Source: Pseudomonas chlororaphis subsp. chlororaphis
GTDB taxonomy: Bacteria > Pseudomonadota > Gammaproteobacteria > Pseudomonadales > Pseudomonadaceae
NCBI RefSeq assembly: GCF_003945765.1
Contig: NZ_CP027712.1
Span: forward strand, 3,100,001-3,164,000
DNA: 64,000 nt
Direction of reading: 5' to 3'
Numbering within the stretch: the first letter of the stretch is position 1; each line of letters starts with the position of its first letter. Positions 51,874-59,316 of the stretch are shown here, piece by piece. A program made the translations under genes and the position numbers. Under the pieces are notes generated by a model. The model had not been told where the DNA came from and ran no database searches. It saw only the letters and a program-made list of their open reading frames with translations.

Positions 51874-51900
51874 CCGATCGCAGCCTGCGGCAGCGGCTAC
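51874..51900. repeat. REP element in duplicated block, copy 1
   Basis: CAGCCTGCGGCAGCGGCTAC preceded by CCGATCG; the same element with the same flanks occurs at 55882. Confidence 0.8.
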
Positions 51901-51961
51901 GGGGGATCGCGCTCGATGCCTGCTGCGCAGCAGCGGCCTGCCCATCACCCCAGCCCTGTCA

Positions 51962-52564
51962 CTACAAAAACTGCCCATCCGGCAGGGCGAGGTCGATGAC
52001 CCCGTGGGTCAATACAGAGGCTGCCGCGATTGCCTTGGGTGAAAACAGGCGCAACAGAACGACTTTGCCCAGCGTATCGCTGCGTAACGCCATTTCGTGT
52101 CGATTGCCGATCAGCACTACGTCGGGCGCAATGGGCCAGCCGCCTGCCCGGGCATAGAAACGCGCCAGCGGTGGGTCGCAGGTGAAGACGCCGATATCGA
52201 GATTGCTGTGTTCCATGCAGCGCGTAGCCGCGGCGACGGTCCTCAGGCCCAGGCCTTGTCCCTGGCAAGCGGGATCGGTCATGACGCAGCTGAGCCCGGC
52301 GATCTCGAATGTGTGGCCGGCATGCTCGATCGTCTTCATGGCGACAGCGGCGTAGCTGAGCACCCGGTCGGGTGCGCGGATGTAGAACGAGAAGGTGTCG
52401 AACACGGGAGCGTGCAGCGGGGCGGCTTCGGCGTCTTCAGGCTCGTCCGGCTCGGGATAGACGCGCCGCTGCAGCAAGGCAAATTCTCGCTGCAAGACCG
52501 AGGAGGCCCGTTTGTAGGCGATGGCGTCGACAGTCCCGGGTTCCGTGGGCCTGAGGTCTGTCAT
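51962..52564 (-). CDS. GNAT-family N-acetyltransferase, copy 1
   Basis: A 200-residue GNAT enzyme. The acetyl-CoA pyrophosphate-binding loop is QGQGLGLRTV (~119-128), preceded by beta4 residues GLSCVMTDP and followed by NLDIGVFTCDPPLARFYARAGGW, the usual beta5-alpha4 pattern. The substrate is unknown. The start at 52564 has AAGGACA upstream; longer in-frame starts read into the intergenic region. It is ~90% or more identical to copy 2 at 56069, with most changes in the N-terminal third and last 20 residues. It lies upstream of the RNA leader and DUF3077-like gene on the same strand. Confidence 0.82.
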   Translation of the reverse strand: MTDLRPTEPGTVDAIAYKRASSVLQREFALLQRRVYPEPDEPEDAEAAPLHAPVFDTFSFYIRAPDRVLSYAAVAMKTIEHAGHTFEIAGLSCVMTDPACQGQGLGLRTVAAATRCMEHSNLDIGVFTCDPPLARFYARAGGWPIAPDVVLIGNRHEMALRSDTLGKVVLLRLFSPKAIAAASVLTHGVIDLALPDGQFL

Positions 52565-52725
52565 GGGGGTGTCCTTGTCTGAAATAGCCTGGTTGAGGAT
52601 CGATATTCTCGCATGCCGGCCACCTGGCATTCACCGCGCCACCGCTCCCCACCTTTCCACTCCATATTTCCGGGCCAGGCGCCCTGGCGCCCTCAGACCT
52701 GTCCTGGCCGAACCTTCCTGGAGTG

Positions 52726-52755
52726 AATGAAGCTTTGTGACAAAAGTTCGGTAGC
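52726..52755 (+). promoter_or_regulatory. shared pdtA/phdA upstream element, phdA copy 1
   Basis: Core TGACAAAAGTTCGGT; one T shorter in the GCTTT run than copy 2 (56827-56857), and similar to 22833-22862 before pdtA. Confidence 0.4.
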
Positions 52756-52767
52756 ACTTCGCCAGTC

Positions 52768-52785
52768 CCGTCATGGATATGTGAC
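52768..52785 (+). promoter_or_regulatory. PHO-box-like site upstream of phdA copy 1
   Basis: CCGTCAT-GGAT-ATGTGAC: half-sites match the PhoB consensus at 6 of 7 and 5 of 7 with the correct 4-bp spacer. Identical in copy 2. Confidence 0.45.
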
Positions 52786-52846
52786 GCGCTTGAGGGGGCC
52801 TTCTGGCCACTGTTCTGAGCCGAGGCGGGACGCCGGGAGTGAGGTG

Positions 52847-53212
52847 ATGGGGACTATGGAACGCTACGCGAAAGTGGGCATGCAGGAGCTGGACCAGCGG
52901 CTGTCGAAGATCGTCGAAGCCGCGCGCAAGAAGCCGGTGTCGGTCTATCGCTACGGGGCGCCGTGGGTCTGGATCGTTTCCCAGGATGACTGGCAGAGCG
53001 CCTTGAAGGAGGTGTCGAGCTATATCCCGCCGGGCCATTCGCTGGTGTTGCTGCGTCCGCAGATCGACGCCTTGCTCGACCAGCACCGCGACATTCTCCA
53101 GGGCCTGGATGCCGAGCCCGGCACGCTTATCGCCCCACGCACGGTGATGCACATCCTGCTGTTGCAGCTGCTGTATTCGGTGCCCGGCGAGCAGCAGTGT
53201 GCGCAGCGATAA
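52847..53212 (+). pseudogene. phdA: phdA copy 1, truncated by a toxin module
   Basis: The first ~117 residues match the intact PhdA at 56949 almost exactly (MERYAKVGMQELDQRLSKIVE...RYGAPWVWIVSQDDW...PGEQQ). Identity stops abruptly at 53198, and four unrelated codons (CAQR) lead to a stop. The lost part is the rest of the IS5-type N-terminal (DUF772-like) domain. At the break the orphan toxin sequence at 53199 begins. The Phd-like N-terminus with its ribosome site and upstream elements is intact, so a short protein could still be made. Confidence 0.8.
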
Positions 53213-53675
53213 CGATTTCAGCGCAACAGTCAACGGAAACGGCAAACCCAAAGCGTATATCAATGAAAACGGCGATTTGGTTCCACCCAACATCAATGGG
53301 ACTGGCAGCGTCCAAACGCACGTGCGTGGTGGTAACCCTGAGAATTCGCCGTATATATCTGTTACTGATCCAAGTGCAACGTCGAATCCGAAAAATTATG
53401 GCACCGATAAAATTGAGATCGACGTAAAGCGCTTGCAGAAGGACATTGATTCCGGTGTACTTCCAGATACCAAGTTTTTGACGAATCAACAGGTGGCAGC
53501 AGAATTGCAATCGAAAGTGGATGCGGCTCGTGCAAGGTATACAAACAACCCATCTCGAAATAACAAAGATTCGTTGATTAACGCGGAGAGAGATTTGGGG
53601 AACGCTACGCGCGATGGTGAGTGTTTGATCAAGGGCTGTGTGCCGGCCGACTATATTAAAACGGTAAAAAAATAG
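53199..53675 (+). pseudogene. orphan CdiA C-terminal toxin 1, ADP-ribosyltransferase-like
   Basis: A 158-codon frame without natural start (GTG at the phdA junction, no ribosome site), the form taken by displaced cdiA-CT modules. The sequence suggests an ART fold: an Arg motif THVRGG, a Ser-containing strand SPYISVTD about 12 residues on, then IEIDVKRLQKDI, and near the end ECLIKGCVPADYI, resembling the C-terminal Glu strand plus xG.(I/V)P..(Y/I)I of mono-ADP-ribosyltransferases. This is inferred from motif order only. GC content is well below the genome. An immunity-type gene follows by 7 bases. Confidence 0.6.
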
Positions 53676-53682
53676 GTTTTTT

Positions 53683-54315
53683 ATGGAGCCGAAAACATAC
53701 GAACTTTTGAATCACATTCCAGAACATGCGGATTATGCCGTGAGTGCAGGAGATTTGGATCCAGAGGATATTCCACAGGATAGAGTTGACGCCGTGCTGG
53801 ATTTGCTTCGTCATGCGAATAACGATGAGGAGCACTTCTTGGCTGCGAAGTTACTGACCAGTTGGGGCATCCATGAAGGGTTGATTGCCTTGGAGGGGAG
53901 AATGGACAAACCTGGAGGCATCGAAGGAGTCTATTTCCATCGACTACACGGATACGACGACACTTATCACCAAATACTCTTGGCTGTGACTCGGTATTTT
54001 GCCAACGTGGCTGATCGTGGAGATATCGAGGCTGCGAGAGTCCAGATCTATTCCCTCCTATCGAAAATCATTGCTTTGGCGAGTAGTGAACCGTTTGAAA
54101 TAGCCAAAATTTTTGATTTCGCGAGTAGTGAAAACTACTCAGAGTATGTGCCTCTTGTTGAAAAGCACCTTGTCGCCATAATTGATCATCCCGAAATACA
54201 TCGCTGGAAAATTTATGATGCTATTGAATTCTTGATGGTTTTCAATCCCGGTTTCGTTGCGTCTCTATTGAAAGAGAAAAACAAGACGATTGATGATTTT
54301 AGGCCTGTGACATAA
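53683..54315 (+). CDS. predicted immunity protein to orphan toxin 1
   Basis: A 210-residue acidic, all-helical-looking cytoplasmic protein (MEPKTYELLNHIPEHADYAV...). Repeated helical pairs such as VDAVLDLLRHANNDEEHFLAAKLLTSWGIHEGLIALEGRM resemble HEAT-type immunity proteins. It follows the orphan toxin by 7 bases with matching low GC and should protect against it; retained orphan immunity genes are common in CDI loci. The ATG at 53683 has only a weak ribosome site (ATAGG). No named family is recognised. Confidence 0.7.
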   Translation: MEPKTYELLNHIPEHADYAVSAGDLDPEDIPQDRVDAVLDLLRHANNDEEHFLAAKLLTSWGIHEGLIALEGRMDKPGGIEGVYFHRLHGYDDTYHQILLAVTRYFANVADRGDIEAARVQIYSLLSKIIALASSEPFEIAKIFDFASSENYSEYVPLVEKHLVAIIDHPEIHRWKIYDAIEFLMVFNPGFVASLLKEKNKTIDDFRPVT

Positions 54316-54316
54316 G

Positions 54317-54855
54317 GGCGATAGCCTCGGTGCAAAAGGAACCGTGGTTGCCGGAGAAGCTGCTGGTGCAGGCCCTAAAAACCCACTCCTTGCTGATTCG
54401 ATATCACGAGATGGTGATCGTTTGGTTCTGAACCAAGGACCAATACCTACATGTGGTCATAACTCTTGTGGAATGGTTTTGGATACGATGGGAAAAAGGT
54501 TGATGTGGAGAGCCTTATTCAGAAACTTGCACCTTCTAAAGACGGTATTTTTCCTCAGGATGTTGCTAGCCTCATGAAGTCTGAAGGCGTTCCCGCAAGT
54601 GCCTTTAGGAGCAGAAATGTTGCTGACTTGGCCAGATACACTTCAGACGGAACTCCAGTGGTTGTTCAGGTGGTTGACAAAACTGGAGGATCTGGCTTCT
54701 CTCACTTTGTTGTAGTAGATGGGGTTACAACTAGGAATGGTGTTTCTGTTGTTGCAATTCGTGATTCGCACGGTAGTCAATATTTTAGTCCTGTTACTAC
54801 CTTTGAAAAGAATTTTACGGGTGAGGTTGTCGTTCCTAGGAGTGCTTTGAAATGA
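54317..54855 (+). pseudogene. orphan CdiA C-terminal toxin 2, C39-like cysteine peptidase, frame-broken
   Basis: The module opens with linker GAKGTV, also found at the start of the CdiA toxin region (~50310), marking a CT-exchange seam. It then carries a C39/papain-like peptidase pattern: GPIPTCGHNSCGMVLD with the candidate catalytic Cys, SHFVVVDGV with the His, and IRDSHG with the Asp. The frame is split: residues up to DTMGK read in one frame and KVDVESLIQKL onward in the -1 frame. The shift point is GGGAAAA at 54490-54496, in phase as G GGA AAA. No start codon with ribosome site is seen. Its stop overlaps the next gene by ATGA. Confidence 0.7.
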
Positions 54856-55208
54856 AATTGAATATTAGATTTCCTAAGAATCTAGCTACTGATGCTTTAC
54901 TTGGGCAGAAGTTAATTCCTTGTTTGTGCAAAGTGTCTAAAGAGTTTGAGGTTTCTTTTCTTGATCCTATGCCTGAGGTTTCGGGAATTGTTTCTGAGTG
55001 GGATCGTAAGGAATTAGAATTAAGAGCTATTGCAGGAGTTGGGGGGCAGTATACGCACTACGCATTCGGCCGGATAACTCTGAAAGAAGTTGAGCTTGAT
55101 GTTTATCAGGTTATATATCTTGAGATGTTTTACAGGATTTTTGGCTGGTGTGTGATCTTGAAAGATGGTGAGTATGCGCCGCCCGGGGATTTCTGGGACG
55201 AAGAGTAG
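54852..55208 (+). CDS. predicted immunity protein to orphan toxin 2
   Basis: A 118-residue protein (MKLNIRFPKNLATDALLGQKLIPCLCKVSKEFEV...) with an aromatic- and acid-rich C-terminus (FGWCVILKDGEYAPPGDFWDEE). It overlaps the orphan toxin 2 stop by 4 bases, has the same low GC, and is the usual size of an immunity protein. No family is recognised by eye; the role is inferred from position. Confidence 0.7.
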   Translation: MKLNIRFPKNLATDALLGQKLIPCLCKVSKEFEVSFLDPMPEVSGIVSEWDRKELELRAIAGVGGQYTHYAFGRITLKEVELDVYQVIYLEMFYRIFGWCVILKDGEYAPPGDFWDEE

Positions 55209-55247
55209 TCGGTTGTACGTTCAACTATCTAATGGATTAAATAAATG

Positions 55248-55266
55248 GGCGGCCTAACGCCGCCCA
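55248..55266. terminator. bidirectional terminator-like hairpin
   Basis: GGGCGGC / GCCGCCC stem with a 5-base loop between the convergent immunity and DUF3077-like genes. On the minus strand it is followed by ATTTATTT, on the plus strand by no T-run. Confidence 0.6.
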
Positions 55267-55273
55267 CTACTAC

Positions 55274-55546
55274 TTAAGCTGAAAGCCCTTCTTGTAATTT
55301 TCTCCCAGCCACATCCATCAAATCACACCCATCGCGCAGCATGATGCTGCAAACCAGCGTCAGTTCCTGAAGCAGAACAGGTTCGTGTCTAGGGGCATCC
55401 GCTACCGAAAAACTTTCCAGTAGTTGGGTCACCGCGCGTATGCGATAAGCGGCCGCATCGTGCAGCACGTCGATAGGCGCTTGGGTATCTATAAGCAAGG
55501 AAGGGATGTTGCAGTCGTGGCCCGTGATGGGCATGTATCGATCCAT
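55274..55546 (-). CDS. small DUF3077-like protein, copy 2 (intact)
   Basis: A 90-residue protein, MDRYMPITGHDCNIPSLLID..., ending GRKLQEGLSA. It matches copy 1 (51244) except at a handful of positions and the C-terminal tail, so the protein is better conserved than its leader. It resembles the small Pseudomonas DUF3077/DUF6124-type proteins of unknown function; this is tentative. The ATG at 55546 aligns with the copy 1 start and has GAGAG upstream; an in-frame extension of 13 codons reaches into the leader and is not shared with copy 1. Confidence 0.7.
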   Translation of the reverse strand: MDRYMPITGHDCNIPSLLIDTQAPIDVLHDAAAYRIRAVTQLLESFSVADAPRHEPVLLQELTLVCSIMLRDGCDLMDVAGRKLQEGLSA

Positions 55547-55587
55547 GATCAGACTCTCTACTTGATTGCTGAGGTCATCACTCAATC

Positions 55588-55780
55588 GTCGCCAAACGAA
55601 AGGGTGACAGCTGTACGCAGGTTGGCGAACCGGCAGTAGAGAAAACCGGCAGACCCGGAGGTCTCCCGCGCACAGCCGCCATAACGCGACTCTGCGGACG
55701 AGCGGACGGCTGCAAAAAAGCCATCAGCTTGCGCATTCTCTACTGTCAGGTCGCCAAACCCGAATCGCCATCTGGGCGAC
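55588..55780 (-). ncRNA. structured RNA leader, copy 2
   Basis: Same architecture as 51538-51730. On the minus strand: hairpin GTCGCC/GGCGAT (55780-55764); arm A (55758-55736) pairing with A' (55643-55621); arm B (55680-55669) pairing with B' (55617-55606) with G-U wobbles; hairpin AGACC-TCCG-GGTCT (55664-55651), again a UNCG loop. The inner ends of A/A' read CAGTAGAGAA/TTCTCTACTG here against CACCAGAA/TTCTGGTG in copy 1: sequence differs but pairing is kept, including two extra base pairs. The variable hairpin between A and B is not conserved. Confidence 0.7.
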
Positions 55781-55881
55781 CGGCGGACTATAAGCGCGGG
55801 CCCGGGGGCAGGCAAGCCGGGGTTTTGTACAAATCGTGTAGATGATCTTCGGCGTTTATGAAACCGTCGCGGCCGTTCCGG

Positions 55882-55908
55882 CCGATCGCAGCCTGCGGCA
55901 GCGGCTAC
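55882..55908. repeat. REP element in duplicated block, copy 2
   Basis: Same core and flanks as 51874-51900. Confidence 0.8.
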
Positions 55909-56068
55909 GGGGATTGCATCGGTCCGGCGTTTTTTTGTCGGGCATGGGGGCCTTTGGGCTTGGCCGCTCAACGGCCGAAGCTTGCGAGAAAATGCCATGA
56001 AGCCCAGCACCTTCCGACATAGCCGGTCGTTATTCAGCCGTGGAATGCCCCTCTCACCGACACGGTCC

Positions 56069-56671
56069 CTATAAAAACTGTCCATCCGGAAGGTCGAGAT
56101 CGATGGTCCCGCTGGTCAATGCAGACGCCGCGGCGATTGCCTTGGGTGAAAACAGGCGCAACAGAACGACTTTACCCAGCGTATCGCTGCGTAACGCCAT
56201 TTCGTGCCGATTGCCGATCAGCACTATATCGGGCGCAATGGGCCAGCCGCCTGCCCGGGCATAAAAGCGCGCCAGCGGTGGGTCGCAGGTGAAGACGCCG
56301 ATATCGAGGTTGCTGTGTTCCATGCAGCGCGTAGCCGCGGCGACGGTCCTCAGGCCCAGGCCTTGTCCCTGGCAAGCGGGATCGGTCATGACGCAGCTGA
56401 GCCCGGCGATGTCGAATGTGTGGCCGGCATGCTCGATCGTTTTCATGGCGACAGCGGCGTAGCTGAGCACCCGGTCGGGTGCGCAGATGTAGAACGAGAA
56501 GGTGTCGAACACGGGAGCGTGCAGCGGGGCGTCTTCGGCGTCTTCAGGCGCGTCCGGCTCGGGATAGACGCGTTGCTGCAGCAAGGCAAATGCTCGCTGC
56601 AAGGCCGAGGAGGCCCGCTGGTAGGCGATGGCGTCGACAGTTCCGGGTTCCGTGGGCCTGAGGTCTGTCAT
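56069..56671 (-). CDS. GNAT-family N-acetyltransferase, copy 2
   Basis: A 200-residue GNAT enzyme, the paralogue of 51962. The QGQGLGLRTV acetyl-CoA loop and the downstream NLDIGVFTCDPPLARFYARAGGW segment are unchanged between copies, while scattered substitutions (for example RVYPEPDAPEDAEDAP, FDIAGLS, ALTSGTIDLDL) show the duplication is not very recent or came from a related strain. The start at 56671 matches copy 1. It is divergent from phdA. Confidence 0.82.
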   Translation of the reverse strand: MTDLRPTEPGTVDAIAYQRASSALQRAFALLQQRVYPEPDAPEDAEDAPLHAPVFDTFSFYICAPDRVLSYAAVAMKTIEHAGHTFDIAGLSCVMTDPACQGQGLGLRTVAAATRCMEHSNLDIGVFTCDPPLARFYARAGGWPIAPDIVLIGNRHEMALRSDTLGKVVLLRLFSPKAIAAASALTSGTIDLDLPDGQFL

Positions 56672-56826
56672 GGGTGTGTCCTTGTCGGCAATAGCCTGGT
56701 TGAGGGATCGACATTCTCGCATGCCGACTGTGTGGCGTTCACCGCGCCACCACCTTTCCACTCCATATTTCCGAGCCGAGGACCCTGGCGCCCTCAGGCC
56801 TGTCCTGGCCGAACCTTCCTGGGGTG

Positions 56827-56857
56827 AATGAAGCTTTTGTGACAAAAGTTCGGTAGC
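56827..56857 (+). promoter_or_regulatory. shared pdtA/phdA upstream element, phdA copy 2
   Basis: Contains the perfect inverted repeat CTTTTG-TGA-CAAAAG within the element shared with the pdtA upstream region. Confidence 0.45.
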
Positions 56858-56869
56858 ACTTCGCCAGTC

Positions 56870-56887
56870 CCGTCATGGATATGTGAC
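56870..56887 (+). promoter_or_regulatory. PHO-box-like site upstream of phdA
   Basis: CCGTCAT-GGAT-ATGTGAC, half-sites 6 of 7 and 5 of 7 to the PhoB consensus with correct spacing, ~60 bases before the phdA ATG. Confidence 0.48.
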
Positions 56888-56948
56888 GCGCTTGAGGGGG
56901 CCTTCTGGCCACTGTTCTGAGCCGAGGCGGGACGCCGGGAGTGAGGTG

Positions 56949-57560
56949 ATGGGGACTATGGAACGCTACGCGAAAGTGGGCATGCAGGAGCTGGACCAGC
57001 GGCTGTCGAAGATAGTCGAGGCCGCGCGCAAGAAGCCGGTATCGGTCTATCGCTACGGGGCGCCGTGGGTCTGGATCGTTTCCCAGGATGACTGGCAGGG
57101 CGCCTTGAAGGAGGTGTCGAGCTACATCCCGCCGGGCCATTCGCTGGTGTTGCTGCGCCCGCAGATCGACGCCTTGCTCGACCAGCACCGCGACATTCTC
57201 CAGGGCCTGGATGCCGAGCCCGGCATGCTTATCGCCCCACGCACGGTGATGCACATCCTGCTGTTGCAGCTCTTGTACTCGGTGCCCGGCGAGCAGCAGT
57301 TGTACGAGCAGCTCAATTACAACCTGCTGTTTCGCTGGTTCGTCGGCCTGGACCTGAACCACAAGGTCTGGAGCCTCGGCGTGCTGAGCCGCGATATCGC
57401 CACGCTGTTGAACGACGCGCGGGCGGTGCTGCTGATCCAGAAAATCATCGGTGAAGTGTTCTGTGGCGCCTTGCTGCAAATGCCCGAGTTCTCGTTGAAC
57501 TTCGCGTTGCTGCACAGCTGGCTGGCCAAGCACGCCACGACATCGACCTTGAGCAATTGA
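56949..57560 (+). CDS. phdA: PhdA: Phd-like N-terminus joined to IS5-type transposase N-terminal domain
   Basis: A 203-residue protein. Residues ~4-52 resemble a Phd/YefM-type module (ERYAKVGMQELDQRLSKIVEAARKKPVSVYRYGAPWVWIVSQDDW). Residues ~100-170 closely follow the N-terminal (DUF772) domain of IS5-family transposases (LLLQLLYSVPGEQQLYEQLNYNLLFRWFVGLDLNHKVWS...DIATLLND), without any DDE catalytic part. In PAO1 the gene between pdtA and pdtB is phdA (PA0691), linked to restraint of phage-mediated lysis in biofilms. The start is ATG 56949 or 56958; both share the upstream GGGAG/GAGG region. It is followed immediately by pdtB. Confidence 0.78.
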   Translation: MGTMERYAKVGMQELDQRLSKIVEAARKKPVSVYRYGAPWVWIVSQDDWQGALKEVSSYIPPGHSLVLLRPQIDALLDQHRDILQGLDAEPGMLIAPRTVMHILLLQLLYSVPGEQQLYEQLNYNLLFRWFVGLDLNHKVWSLGVLSRDIATLLNDARAVLLIQKIIGEVFCGALLQMPEFSLNFALLHSWLAKHATTSTLSN

Positions 57561-57634
57561 GGCGGCCAAACGCCGTACAGACGGCGACGGCGGTTTCGAC
57601 GCGGTTGGACATTCTTGGAAATCTAGGGGGCGGT

Positions 57635-59296
57635 GTGGAGCATCTGTTCGATAGGGGGCGGCTGGGGCCGACCAGGCGCTGGCTGCCGGTGTGCGGCTGG
57701 CTGGCGCTGGTCGCGCTGAGTCAGCCGTTGTTGGCCGAGGAGGGCGGCCCGGTGGCAGGCGAACCGGTGCAAGGCAGCGCGGCGCCAGGCGAGGCCGCGC
57801 CCGCGCGGCTGGTGGATGTGAATGAGTACTTCGTGCGCGGCAACACCGTGCTCGATGCCCGGGCCATCGAAGAAGCGGTGTATCCCTTCCTCGGCCCGCA
57901 GAAAGCCCTGAGCGATATCGAGGGCGCCCGCGACGCCTTGCAGAAGGTCTACCAGGCCCGCGGCTACCAGTCGGTGTTCGTTGAGCTGCCGGAGCAGAAG
58001 GTCGAGGACGGCATCGTCTACCTGCAGGTCAGCGAGACCAAGGTCGGGCGGGTGCGGGTGGTGGGGGCCAAGCATTATTCGCCGGTGGAAATCCGCGACG
58101 AGGTGCCGGCGCTGCAGGAAGGCAAGGTGCCGGACTTCGCCAAGGTCCAGGGCCAGCTGGCGAGCCTGAACAAGACCCCCGGGCGCCAGGTCATGCCGCT
58201 GGTCCGCGAAGGCCAGCGCCCCGGCACCATGGACGTCGACCTGCAGGTGGAAGACCAGAACCCGTGGCAGGCCAGCGTCGGCCTGAACAATGACTACAGC
58301 GCCGACACCAAGCACCTGCGGGCGGTCACCAGCCTGGGCTACAACAACCTCTGGCAACTGGGCCACAGCATTTCCCTGACCTATTTCACCGCGCCCGAGG
58401 ACCAGGACAACGCCAAGGTCTGGTCCGGTTCCTACACCGCGCCGCTCAACGAGCGCTGGAGCCTGCAGTTCGCCGGCTACCAGTCCGACAGCAACGTCGC
58501 CACCATTGGCGGCAGCAACGTGCTGGGCAAGGGGCATTCCTACGGCCTGTCGCTGATCTACAGCCTGCCGGCCAGCGGCAGCTGGGCCAATTCGTTCTCG
58601 GTCGGGGTGGATTTCAAGGACTTCGAGGAGGAGCTGAGCCTGGGCGGCGACAGCGACAAGGTGCCGCTCAAGTACGCGCCGTTCACCTTCGCCTACAACG
58701 GTTTCCGCTACACCGAGACCTCCCAGCTGGGCCTCGGCCTGAGCCTGGTGGCCGGCACCCGCAGCCTGTTCGGCTATGGCAGCTCGGACGAAGACTTCGA
58801 CTACAAGCGCTACCGCGCCAACCCCAGTTTCGCCGTGCTCAAGGGCGACCTGAATTACACCTACACCTTCGCCAACGACTGGCAGACCGGGTCCAAGGCC
58901 GCCTTCCAGCTGGCCTCGGGGCCGCTGGTGTCCAACGAGCAGTTCTCCGCCGGCGGCGCCACCTCGGTGCGCGGCTACCTGGCGGCCGAGCGCACCAGCG
59001 ACGACGGCTACCTGTTTTCCCAGGAGTTGCGCACGCCGTCCCTGGCCAAGTACCTGGGCGGTTATGTCAACGAATGGCGCTTCTATGCCTTCGCCGAAGG
59101 CGCGCGGATGTACCTGCGCGACGAGCTTCCCGACCAGGAGGCCGACTACAGCCTGGCCAGCGTCGGCCTGGGCACCCGCGCCAGCTTGAGCAAATGGCTT
59201 TCCGGCAGCCTGGACTGGGGTTACCCGCTGCTTGATGGACCGAACACCCAGAAACAGGACTCGCGCGTGCACTTCAGTGTGCAGGCGACGTTTTGA
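57635..59296 (+). CDS. pdtB: PdtB: TpsB-type transporter for PdtA
   Basis: A 553-residue ShlB/HMW1B-like outer-membrane transporter. Signal sequence (LPVCGWLALVALSQPLLAEE), POTRA domains at ~55-200 (VNEYFVRGNTVLDARAIEEAVYPFLG; VGRVRVVGAKHYSPVEI), then barrel with TSVRGYLAAERTSDDGYLFSQELR, the conserved RGY lumen motif; C-terminal residue Phe. GTG 57635 is chosen because AGGGGGCG lies just upstream and it gives a compact signal peptide; TTG 57557, overlapping the phdA stop, is an alternative start. It is distinct in sequence from CdiB, so each exoprotein has its own partner. Confidence 0.87.
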   Translation: MEHLFDRGRLGPTRRWLPVCGWLALVALSQPLLAEEGGPVAGEPVQGSAAPGEAAPARLVDVNEYFVRGNTVLDARAIEEAVYPFLGPQKALSDIEGARDALQKVYQARGYQSVFVELPEQKVEDGIVYLQVSETKVGRVRVVGAKHYSPVEIRDEVPALQEGKVPDFAKVQGQLASLNKTPGRQVMPLVREGQRPGTMDVDLQVEDQNPWQASVGLNNDYSADTKHLRAVTSLGYNNLWQLGHSISLTYFTAPEDQDNAKVWSGSYTAPLNERWSLQFAGYQSDSNVATIGGSNVLGKGHSYGLSLIYSLPASGSWANSFSVGVDFKDFEEELSLGGDSDKVPLKYAPFTFAYNGFRYTETSQLGLGLSLVAGTRSLFGYGSSDEDFDYKRYRANPSFAVLKGDLNYTYTFANDWQTGSKAAFQLASGPLVSNEQFSAGGATSVRGYLAAERTSDDGYLFSQELRTPSLAKYLGGYVNEWRFYAFAEGARMYLRDELPDQEADYSLASVGLGTRASLSKWLSGSLDWGYPLLDGPNTQKQDSRVHFSVQATF

Positions 59297-59316
59297 TCTT
59301 TCACGGAGTAACTTTC

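Noticed and set aside
56949..57560. Intact IS5-type insertion sequence
   Set aside because: Only a DUF772-like N-terminal domain is present; no DDE domain, terminal inverted repeats or target duplication were seen.
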